From NCBI RefSeq assembly GCF_009905375.1, contig NC_133647.1, forward strand, positions 74,094,671 through 74,158,670: a stretch of DNA of 64,000 nt, read 5' to 3'. The translations under genes and the position numbers were made by a program. Shown here one piece after another: positions 54,901 to 64,000 of the stretch. The DNA is from Apium graveolens. Lineage: Eukaryota > Streptophyta > Magnoliopsida > Apiales > Apiaceae. Below the pieces are notes generated by a model. The model made no database searches, had not been told where the DNA came from, and saw only the letters and a program-made list of their open reading frames with translations. Numbering within the stretch: the first letter of the stretch is position 1; each line of letters starts with the position of its first letter.

Positions 54901-56564
54901 TCTATACGGATCATAAGAGTTTGAAGTACATATTCACGCAAAAGGAACTTAACATGAGACAAAGAAGATGTATGAAGTTGATCAAGGACTATGATTGCAT
55001 GATTAACTATCACCCAGGAAAAGAAAATGTGGTGGTAGATGCGTTAAGCAGAGAGGAAAGATTGAACGTGTGAACAGTACATGAAGAGTTATACCAGGAA
55101 CTTCAGAAATTGGAATTGGAAGTCAGAATTTGCAAACCTGATGAAATAAAGATATATAATATGACTTTTCAGCCAAAACTGTTAGAGAAGATAAAGAAAT
55201 GTCAGGACGAAATAATGGATAAGATATCAATCATTTGATAGGAGAAGAGTTATGTACTCAAAAGGATTATCAAGGTATTCTCGGATTTTCTTCCAGAATT
55301 TGGATTCCACCAGTAGCCGAGTTGAAAAATGAAATTCTATAAGAAGCAGTACCAAGATGTACAGAGATTTAAAAGAAAATTATTGGTGGCCAGACATGAA
55401 GAGAGAAATTATGGAATGGGTTAGCAAATGTTACACGTGTCAAAGAGTTAAGGCGGAGCACCAGAGACCAAGCGGATTGTTACATCCACTAGAGATTCCA
55501 GAATGGAAGTGGGAGCACATTGCTATGGATTTTATAGTCGGATTACCAAGGACGAAAGCGAACCACGTTGCTATTTTGGTTATAGTGGGCAGACTAACCA
55601 AATCAGCTCATTTCTTTCCTATTAATGAAAGATTTTCACTATACAAGTTGGTTCGTATGTATTTGAAAGAAATAGTAGTTCGTCACGGAGTCCTTGTGTC
55701 TATTGTATCGGATCGAGATCCATGATTCAATTCAAGATTTTGGAGAAGTTTTTAAGAATGTTTGGGAACTAAGTTAAAAATTAGTACGGCTTATCATCCG
55801 CAAACTGACGACCAAAGTGAGAGAACAATCCAAACAATTGAATACATATTACGTGTTTGTGCCATTGATTTCAAAGGAAATTGGGATGAACATTGGCCCT
55901 TAGTGGAGTTTGATTACAATAACAGTTATCATGCCAGTATCGAAATGCCTCCTTATGAAGCTCTATATGGACGCAAATGTCGATCACCGGTATATTGGGA
56001 AGAAGTCGGAGAACGTAAAATACTTGGGCCCGAATTGGTGCAACAGATAAAAGAAGTAGTCGAGATCATTAAGAAAAGGTTAATTGCAGCACAGGATCGT
56101 CATAGAAAATACGTAGATCAATCCAGGAAGGACATGGAATTCAAAAAAGGAGATCCAATGTTACTGAAAGTGTCACTGTGGAAAGGATTATCAAGATTTG
56201 TAAAGAAAGAAAAGCTAAGTCCTAGATATGTTGGACCTTTTAAAATTTTGAAACGTGTCGGCAAGGTAGCATACGAGTTGGTGTTACCCCCATACATGGA
56301 GCACATTCATAATGTTTTCACGTATCGATGCTTAAGAAATATAATCCAGATTCTAGGCATGTAATTGAGTATGAGCCGATAGAACTTCAGGCAGATTTAT
56401 CGTATTTGGAGAATCCAATAGAGATTCTAGAAAAGAAAGAGAAAGTATTAAGAAATAAAGTTATAAATTTAGTAAGAGTATTGTGGAGAAACCCAAAGGT
56501 TAGAGAGTGAACCTTGGAGCTAGAAAGCAATATGCGAGAAAAGTACCCTCAGTTGTTTACTTAG
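51977..56564 (+). pseudogene. gag-pol: Chromovirus gag-pol, disrupted
   Basis: ATG at 51977 (MPPRRNTCSTNQ). Recognisable parts: gag (VNPPKFKGSVDPIEARVWL), protease (VDSGSTRSFIS, about 53280), reverse transcriptase with intact [10 protein letters not shown] (about 54280), RNase H ([21 protein letters not shown]), integrase ([33 protein letters not shown]) and a chromodomain-like tail ending at 56564. Stops include 52292, 52646, 53036, 53405, 53883, 54180 and 54537, with frameshifts near 53520, 55230 and 56320. Length matches the intact relative. Confidence 0.92.
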
Positions 56565-56587
56565 GAGATTCTGAGGACGAGAACCTT

Positions 56588-56601
56588 TTAAGGGGGAAGG
56601 A
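56588..56601 (+). other. Polypurine tract of the older chromovirus
   Basis: TTAAGGGGGAAGGA just before the LTR start TGTAATATCTGGG at 56602. Confidence 0.8.
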
Positions 56602-59600
56602 TGTAATATCTGGGACATATCGTGTAATTATTTTTATCAATAAATAATTATTATGTGATTTTTAGTGAATTATCTGATGCTTGGTGTTGATATGTGGATG
56701 TTTATAAATGGTAAAGTATATGTATGTTAATTTTATTATGTCCAGAATAAAATCTAGATAATTACGGTATTTTTATGGTAATTTTTGGACTATTATATGA
56801 TTTTATAAGGATTTATAAAGTTAATAATTATTTTCTGTATAATTATAAAACTATTTTATAAAACCGGGAATTGTCCAACTTCAACCGTTTTTACATTTTT
56901 ACAACCAAAAACTCTTCGGAAAATTCCTTCCTAGCCTAATCTGATTATTCCGAACATTTTTCGTGTTTTCAATCCGGAGTACAGTTTGACCCGTACGCGT
57001 CCCGACGCAAAATTTTTGATACGATAACCATTTGGATAGATCAACAAAACCCGTATTATTGAAAGACGTGATATTATTACATTATTTTCATATAAAATAT
57101 TTTATAAGAAGCCCGATTTTGATAGTTATCCAAAATAGATATCAAATTGAATCATTTTGTAATTACTTAGCGGCTAAGTAACTTATTTTTCGATCCAATA
57201 CGATCCAACGCGTATTAATATTCCATAAATATAACACTACACCATTTTTGACCTGTAGCAACACCAAAAAAAAGTGTTAAAATGACCAAAAAATGTTACC
57301 TAAAGCCAAATTATTGGCTATGGTTACACTTTTTAAAAATAAGGGGGTGTTAGATTTGAGGCTACAATAGGGGTCTACGGTCACATTTTTTGAAATTTTG
57401 GTAACACCTCTCAATGTGTTACAATAGAGTACCTATAGTTACATTTTCTATTTTTATGGTAACAAGTTGAAAATATAACCACAGTTCTATTGTAACATAC
57501 CTAACCCTTTAGTAACACCTAAATATGTGTTGGAATAGACTCTTTTGCAACACTATATTAGCTATTGTAACACTCAATTTAATCTTTTGGTAACATTTTT
57601 ATATTTTATTGTAACATTCTTTTTTAATACTCTGGTATTTTTTTTGGGTAAATGAGGTCTAAGCCTCATAAAATATATAAAAGAGAAAGAATTTACACGA
57701 GTCACCTCTCAAAATTTCTCTTAGAAAATGCTCTAAGAAAAATAAAGAGAAAAAAGAAAAAAAGAAAAATAAATTACATCAAAAATCAAACCTAACTTAA
57801 AGTAAGAAAGGCAAAGCTAAAAGACTTAACCAAAAAGCCCACTTGCTAGCAATCTAAAAACAAACACGAGCCCACTTGCTAGCATATTTCGTATTTTATT
57901 TTATTCGTATAATCATTACCGATCAGTAAAAACATACAAATTACCGAGAAAAACCCCTAAAATCATTGTGTTCTGGAGAATCAAACCCAAAAACAAAGAC
58001 GTTACCGAACTCGGAATCGAGCGTGCCATATATCAAATCGAATCTATCGACAAGCTCTTTCTAAATCAACCTTCAATTTCAGTGCAGAAATCAAGGTTTT
58101 GATCTTATTTATTTATGTATTTCAAATTAATTAATGATTAAAATAGGAATTTTTGATGTTGATGTTGTTTATATGATTTGATGCTTGAATCATGTAGATA
58201 ATTTTTTCCTGATCATTTTGGTATATTATATGACTGATTTGAAGTTCAATAACATGTTAAACTTGCTGTTTGATTCTCGAATTGAAGAACTAGGGTTTAT
58301 AGCTATGAATATTTGCAACTGGAAATTGGGCGTTTCTTGTTAGGGGGTTATTAGTTGAAATTGATTGCATGGGGGAGTAGATCATTTAACAACGAATCGA
58401 ATGATATAATTGAAATTTAAAAAACGATTCCTAGAATGATTGAATCGAGCTTCGCCGGAAAACGGCCGCGTGGAGGCGTCGAGATCAGTTGAGTTTTCTG
58501 GGCGTTTCAGTGATGATTTGCACGAGATAATGGTACGACAGAGTTGCTGGGAACGAGGGGAACAAACCCCATTAATTTGGTCCAGTTATGGGCAGTATTT
58601 GGCTCGCCGGAAAAGTTCGGCGGTCACCGTTAATGGTGAACGGCTGGCGAACAGCCGCGAAGCCGGAGAAGATGACAAAAATGCAAATAGGCCCCCTGAG
58701 TTTATAATATTTTCATTTCAGTCCCTTCTATTTAAAAATAATTTAAAAATGATATTTTGTATTTTAAAAATCAAAAAAATGTTTATTTAATTATTTTAAA
58801 TTTAGGAAATTATTTTTAATTAATCATTTATTTAAAAATAAATGCGATTTATTTTATTAATTAGTTTAATTTTTTTAGTTATTTTCATTAATCGATTAAT
58901 ATAATATTAATTAATTAATTAATTAAATTAATTATTAATTAATTTTAATTGATTTAATAATTAGATTTAATTATTCTTTTTGATATAAAAATTCTGAAAA
59001 ATAGTTTCAAGCTTTAAAATATTATTTTAAATTATTTTCAAGACTCGATAATTATTATTAAATAATTTTAAAGTCAGATTCGGGCGTTCGAACCCTGTCA
59101 TTTTATTATAAAATTATTCGGAGAACCGTTTTAATTCTGAAAAATGTTCAAAAATTCGTATTAAATACCTGAAAAATCATTTAAACCCTGAATCTTCTTT
59201 GAAAAATTATTTTGATTTAATATCTTACGTGCTACGTCCTATATGTGATCCGATTGATGTATAATATGATTGTATGTGTATTGTTTGACGGCTTTTGCTG
59301 TAACTTTCAATCCGTACATCGGATTTGGGTAAAATGTAAGGTAGTTAGAAGCTTGTAACGAATAGAATGAGATGATAAGTAGTATTGATAAGTACATGTG
59401 ATGTTTAACATAGAAAGCGAGACGTAGAAAGGGAAAGCAAGTGGTCAGTGAGTGGGAATCAATTGACAAACACTAGTAAAGTAAAAACGGATTGATAAGG
59501 AAAGTGTTTCTGCTCTTCCTTGTAGCATATTGCAAGTATCTTCGAACTCTCTTCACATATATCATAAGTAGTTATATTCATTCTTGTTATATTGCAAGTA

Positions 59601-60629
59601 CTTTGAAGTACTTAACCCTAAACCCTGATTCTTATTGATCTTGAGCCGTAAGCCTGATTTCTTCTAAACCATTGATCGTTGAATTCTCTGATATGAACCA
59701 CATATATGATACTACTCCACAAATATATATCTACCACATAGTGATTCTTGATATACCATTGCTTAATATACAAACCTTTATGCAGTGTATAACAGAAGAC
59801 CAATCCTTGTAACCATTGAACCTTGGTCTTTTATATTCTAATTCTTACCCTTGATTGAAAGTCAATCTTCCTGTTTACCGTGTTATACTTTCAGGGTATT
59901 GTGAATCACCCTATGATTCAAGATAAATGTTATTTTTGGTTCAGTTTATTGAATTACATTGTTTATCATGTTATTATTATAGAATTGGATTGTTTTTAAA
60001 TATGGACCAGATTCGTGGTCGGACTAGATTCGTGGTCATGATAGGCCAATGTGTGCCTTGGATCCAGTATATAGAGCAAAACTGGGAGTCTTGCTCGGGG
60101 TTAGTGCGTGACTGATCAGCAGCGTAACCTTGGTTTTTGAAAAATGAAAGTGAATATCCAATTCTAATCATTGCTTATGAGGAAACTTGATTCCTTATAT
60201 CATTTTAATTGATAATTACTAATCTCAGTGACTCTCATCATGACTTGCTGTGCTAGTTAGCTCACTCTTGCAAATCTATATATGTCCTATTCCAGTTAAA
60301 AAGGAAACTGATGGTAGTGAGGATCCCCAATCGAGTGCACTAGCTAGGTTTCCAGGTTGAAATGGAATAAGTTAGTGGAAGATGTGTGGCTTAGTTTATG
60401 TTAAAAGTTTGTAATAAAGTTTTACTTTAGTTGTAAGATAAATAAATTGAGATTTGGTACTTTGTAATAAATAAGGTTGTGGCTTGTGGATATACTTTGA
60501 ACTGTTGTGATCCGTGGTTATGGTAAGTAGGGTCACTACATATATTATTATTGTATAAATAGGTTTATATATGATGTGTGTGTGTGTTGTGGACCCCAAA
60601 CTTTTGACCCGGGTTTGGAGGGCGCCACA
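56602..60629 (+). repeat. 3' LTR of the older chromovirus
   Basis: Starts TGTAATATCTGGGACAT and ends GGGCGCCACA. It is interrupted by an insertion at 57235-57885 that the 5' LTR lacks. Divergence between the two LTRs is plainly higher than in the young Ty3 element, consistent with the broken coding region. Confidence 0.88.
57235..57885. mobile_element. CACTA-like terminal fragment with adjoining LINE-like 3' end
   Basis: Comparison with the other LTR shows an insertion after CATAAATATAA. It begins CACTACACCATTTTTGACC, the signature of a CACTA end, followed by subterminal repeats of GTAACA/TGTTAC (57260-57620). From about 57638 a T-run and GGGTAAATGAGGTCTAAGCC then A-rich sequence resemble an antisense LINE 3' end. 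GAGCCCACTTGCTAGCA-like blocks repeat at about 57836 and 57869. No complementary CACTA end (…TAGTG) is present. Confidence 0.5.
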
Positions 60630-60819
60630 CCTTTGGTAAGTAGAGGTAAAGAAATTTTCTTCGGTAGATTTATAATCCCAAGTTTCAGAAAATGCAATTG
60701 TGGCTGAAGAAGATGTGCATAAGGAAGCAGGAATAGAACCAAGGAAGCAAACTGTGGAACACACTCCTCCTGAGGGAAATACAGGGGAAAAACAGATCTA
60801 TCCTCTACCTCCTTTTCTT

Positions 60820-61672
60820 TTCCTAAGAGGCTGCAGAAGCAAAAGTTGGATAAGCAGTTTGCGAAGTTTCTGGAGGTGTTCAAGAAACTTCATATCAACA
60901 TACCTTTCACTGAAGCTCTTGAACAAATGCCTAGCTATGCGAAGTTTATGAAAGGTATTCTCTCTCGGAAAGTGAAGCTCGATGACTTAGAGACCGTTGC
61001 TCTTACTGAGGAATATGGTACTGTGCTGCAATAAAAGTTATCTCTGAAGCTTAAAGATCCTGGAAGTTTCACTATTCTTTGCACTATTGGAAATTTGTCA
61101 TTCAACAAGTGTTTATGTGATTTGGGAGCTAGCATCAATCTAATGCCTTTGTCTATCTTTAAGAAGTTGGGTTTACCTGATTCAAAACCAACATCTATGT
61201 CATTGCAACTAGTTGATCATTCCATCGCTTATCCGCGAGGAATAATGGAGGATATCTTGGTTAAGATGGATAAACTCATCTTCCCTACTGACTTTGTAAT
61301 TCTTGATTTCGAGGAAGATAAGAAGATTCCCATCATCTTGGGAAGACCATTCTTGGCTACAGGCCGGACTATGATCAATGTGCAAAAAGGAGAACTTACG
61401 ATGAAGGTTTACGATCAAAAGGTCACTTTTAATGTGTTCAAGGTAATAAAGTTACCCACAGCTAAAGAGGAGTGCTTTAAAGTAGAGTGGGTTGACTCTG
61501 TCATGAATTCAGAGCCTGAGCAATTGCCAAAGTCAGATACCTTAGAGAGGTCCTTAATAGGTGAATCAATTATTGAAGATGAAGAAGGAGCAGAGCAAAT
61601 GCAAGTTTTGAATGCACCTTCATGGAAGAGGAAGTTGGATATGCCATTCGATTCTCTTGGTTTAGCATAGCT
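60820..61672 (+). pseudogene. Athila-like gag C-terminus and protease
   Basis: One frame (with a stop at 61032-61034) reads DKQFAKFLEVFKKLHINIPF, ALEQMPSYAKFMKGILS, then the retropepsin segment CDLGASINLMPLSIFKKLGL, GIMEDILVKMDKLIFPTDFVIL and KIPIILGRPFLATGRTMINV. DLGAS in place of DSGA is normal for Athila proteases. The frame ends at 61670; beyond, LPDHLSYSFLGAPN (about 61737) shows it once continued toward RT. The upstream 60670-60820 stretch is the degraded gag linker. Confidence 0.85.
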
Positions 61673-62056
61673 GAAAATTTCTCAGGAGCATTTTGAACCA
61701 TCTATTAAAGAAGCTCCCACACTTGAGCTCAACTGACTGCCAGATCACTTGAGTTATTCATTCTTAGGTGCACCCAATAATAAGGGGTTGGGATTTATTT
61801 TTGATGATGTAGAGAGTGGCTGGACGGATCTTCACGTGCCTATAGAGGGTTCTACTCATGTGTAGCAGGTAACTGATAGGACTGGTGTTGGTAATGCGCA
61901 GTACATGCGATTAACTAGGCGTATGGAGGCCATGCGCACCATTCATTTTGTTGCAGATTTGACACATATTTGGGCACTATTTTCCAAGCCACCGGTGTCG
62001 AGGTTGATTGGCCACCTGATCCTCCACCCGAGGAGGATGATCTTTCCGACGACTAG
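61673..62056 (+). pseudogene. Athila-like remnants across the internal deletion
   Basis: 61680-61850 gives HFEPSIKEAPTLEL, stop, LPDHLSYSFLGAPN. From about 61880 the sequence jumps to a different domain (NAQYMRLTRRMEAMRTIHF..., DWPPDPPPEEDDLSDD in another frame) that is the 3'-terminal coding part of Athila-like elements. Several kilobases of pol are missing between them. Confidence 0.6.
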
Positions 62057-62666
62057 GTATGCCTGAAATCCTTATTATTACCTTCTATGAGGATATTGCA
62101 AATTTTAAGTTTGGGGGTGATAATGTAAGGATTAGTTTGTGTGTGTCCATATAGTTCATATAGATTCATGTTGCATATAGTTGTATTTCATTCATAGTGT
62201 TGCATGATTGTTCATATAGGACATATTTGTTTGTTTTTATGTGATTTCATATAGTTGCATTTGCATGCATATTTAGCATGATCCCTTAAGATGAAATATG
62301 GTATTTGATAAGTTGAAGTTGATTTGAGTGTGGTGATGATGAATAGAGGGTTGTTTAAGTCTAATGAATTGATTTGCATGCCAGGGATTTTTTTTTTTAC
62401 AAAGTCCTTATAGGATTGCTTTAGAGCTAGATCATGATCATACTTGTTTGTTTTTGAGATTTAATCCCTTGGTTATATTTAGAATTTATGATATTCTCGT
62501 AATGACTAACACTAAATTTTTAAACTGGACAAAAACTTGGATTTTATTGGTAGTTGTTGTAAGGCTAGACGTCAAATGGTTAGTAGCCGACTCATATTTT
62601 TATGAGTAGTCTAGGGTTGAATGAGATGGAGCGAAATGCACTCATTCAGAAATTGTTGAAAAAAAG

Positions 62667-62697
<31 letters not shown>

Positions 62698-63275
62698 AAA
62701 ATGTGTTTATGCATAATTGATCAAGAGTGAGCTCTTTAATACTCGAGTTATTAAGTTCTTAGGGGACTTTGTGCCTAGTGACCTAAGGCTTTGACAGTCT
62801 GGGATCCGCTAACCTAATGCTCGCTACATGGGTATTATTGTATAAGTCTTTTGGGACCTCATTCATTGCATGGTCAAATAAGCATATTTGTTATGTGTTC
62901 AATAATAGCGTGAATCCTTGTATAACTCTAGTAGGATGAAGGTGTTATGAGTCATTATGCATTTATTGTCTATTCTGTTTATAAACTTGTGATTATTTTG
63001 ATGTAAGATAAGTCATGGTTATTGATCTAGTATCGAGAGTATATCTGTTAAGCGTCCCACACACGCACGCTTCTGGTTTGTGAGTTGGTTTGTGGGATTT
63101 ATTCGAGCTCTATTTTAAGTCATTGTATTCTTAGAGGCATCGGTTTATTCATTTGGTTATGGTTATTCTAAGGGGACCGATTGCATTGTCATTTAGTTGC
63201 ATTCATGCATTAGGTTTGTTTTGTAGTTTGGGTCTGTTTATGCTTGAGGACAAACATCGATTCAAGTTTGGGGTG
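62057..63275 (+). other. Noncoding 3' region before the Athila LTR
   Basis: No coding signal. AAGTTTGGGGGTGATAATG at about 62107 and CAAGTTTGGGGTG at 63263-63275 are polypurine-like tracts, the second one abutting the LTR. A G-interrupted A-run lies at about 62660-62702. Confidence 0.6.
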
Positions 63276-64000
63276 TGATAAATGGATTTTATATCTACTT
63301 GGAACGCTTCATTACAGGCTTAAGTTGGTGTTTTGGACTCAAGTTATTGATATTTTTGATAAGTTTTTGTGTTACTGCATTACAGGCGTCAGTTAAATGA
63401 AGAAAGAACCTTTTTAAAGAAATATTCTGAAAAGATATTAGAACTGGAATCCTAGGACATTCTCAAATTATAGAGAATCTCGTTAGCTTCGCGTGGGAAG
63501 TTGAATCGCCTAATTCTGACGAGCAGAACTCAAGATACGGCCAAAAGAAGAATTGTCAGAATTTTTCCAGAATGTCAGCGCGGGCGCGCTGGCATCACGT
63601 TCGCGCCCAGTTTCTGCACCGGAATCCTGATTTTAGTCGAAATTGAAGATTTTTAGAGTTCTGATCATCCTGGAGCCTATATATACCAGTAAAAAGACGT
63701 TTTTAACAACAAGGAGGCTTGGGAGAGCAATAAGAAGACCTAGAGAGCACGAGAAGGCTACGGAGAAGAATGCTTTTGTTTTCTTTAATATAGTTGATAC
63801 TTGGATGCTCGTTTTCGATTTGTCTTTGAACCCTAGTACTCTTATATTGTTTATTATCATGCTTTCATTGGAATCCATGGTGATGATGAGTTCAAATATG
63901 AACTAATCGTTATCGTGGGGTTCTAGCGGATTTATTTATGGATTTCTTTAGTTAAATTGTTTCGATACCTTAGTGTGTGGTGATTTTATGATAACCTAGT
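63276..64000 (+). repeat. Athila-like LTR, cut by window edge
   Basis: Starts TGATAAATGGATTTTATATC (or two bases earlier at TGTG). It carries the GC-rich block AGCGCGGGCGCGCT at about 63578-63591 and a TATA box CCTATATATA at 63677-63686. Open frames inside are not coding. Confidence 0.75.

Larger units (their letters stand above)
47858..60629 (+). mobile_element. Older Tekay-like Ty3/gypsy chromovirus, 5' LTR truncated
   Basis: 5' LTR lacking about the first 215 bases, primer site variant, decayed pre-gag ORF, broken gag-pol, polypurine tract and a 3' LTR with a secondary insertion. Organisation and protein are close to the intact element at 25961-39509, but the LTRs are of another family and the coding frame has many stops. 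Its 3' flank is Athila-like DNA and its 5' flank copia DNA, so no target duplication remains. Confidence 0.9.
60630..64000 (+). mobile_element. Athila-like Ty3/gypsy element, internally deleted
   Basis: Gag C-terminus and protease are followed, without reverse transcriptase, RNase H or integrase, by a short 3' coding remnant, a long noncoding stretch, a polypurine tract and an LTR that runs off the window. The left end is cut by the older chromovirus. The protein matches the Athila style (QMPSYAKFMKGILS, DLGASINLMPLS, IILGRPFLATGR). Confidence 0.85.

Noticed and set aside
63633..63906. Overlapping 80-codon frames on both strands at the right edge
   Set aside because: They lie within the Athila-like LTR and have no motif.

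Overview
The window is nuclear DNA of a flowering plant, most likely a eudicot. It carries spliced plant exons with GT..AG introns, AT-rich intergenic DNA, and nested Ty1/copia and Ty3/gypsy LTR retrotransposons of plant-specific lineages (SIRE/Maximus-, Tekay- and Athila-like). I cannot name the species; Apiaceae is only a weak guess from the style of the SIRE-type LTR. There are no prokaryotic genes, CRISPR arrays, rRNA or tRNA genes.

Layout from left to right. 1-2955: 5' part of a SIRE-type copia element on the minus strand (LTR, primer site, long gag) that runs off the left edge. 3066-14086: the last eight exons of the only recognisable host gene, a mitochondrial Rho GTPase (MIRO). One of its introns holds a complete, young but coding-defective copia element (7647-12413) with an exact 5-bp target duplication. 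14948-41163: one large Mutator-like element (MULE), the most interesting object here. It has two convergent genes: a plant-mobile-domain (PMD) plus Ulp1-protease gene on the plus strand, and a FAR1-type transposase gene on the minus strand. All its noncoding blocks (both ends, the transposase upstream region and the gap between the gene ends) carry copies of one 25-bp palindrome. Two introns of the PMD-Ulp1 gene consist almost wholly of tandem arrays that are homologous to each other. A very young 13.5-kb Ty3 chromovirus (25961-39509) sits inside the transposase exon with a 5-bp target duplication (AAAAC).

41164-42900 is AT-rich, with a possible second MULE end, a GC-richer stretch that resembles organelle DNA, and degenerate telomere-like repeats. 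42900-47857 is a decayed copia element whose LTR is fused at 47857 to a truncated LTR of a second, older Tekay-like chromovirus (47858-60629). The 3' LTR of that chromovirus has received a CACTA-like plus LINE-like insertion. The right edge (60630-64000) is an internally deleted Athila-like element: gag-protease, then the 3' end and the start of an LTR, with no reverse transcriptase or integrase.

How the parts relate: the MULE encodes its own transposase, a SUMO-protease-like protein fused to a plant mobile domain, and a repeated palindrome that could be the binding site of one of these proteins. By eye this resembles the Arabidopsis VANDAL situation, where a transposon protein recognises short motifs repeated in the element's own noncoding DNA; that link is inference. 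Both MULE genes are now broken by stops, frameshifts or the Ty3 insertion, so the copy is probably not autonomous. Within the retroelements, the Ty3 element at 25961-39509 has a fully open gag-pol and near-identical LTRs, but its reverse transcriptase active site reads FIDN where FIDD is expected.
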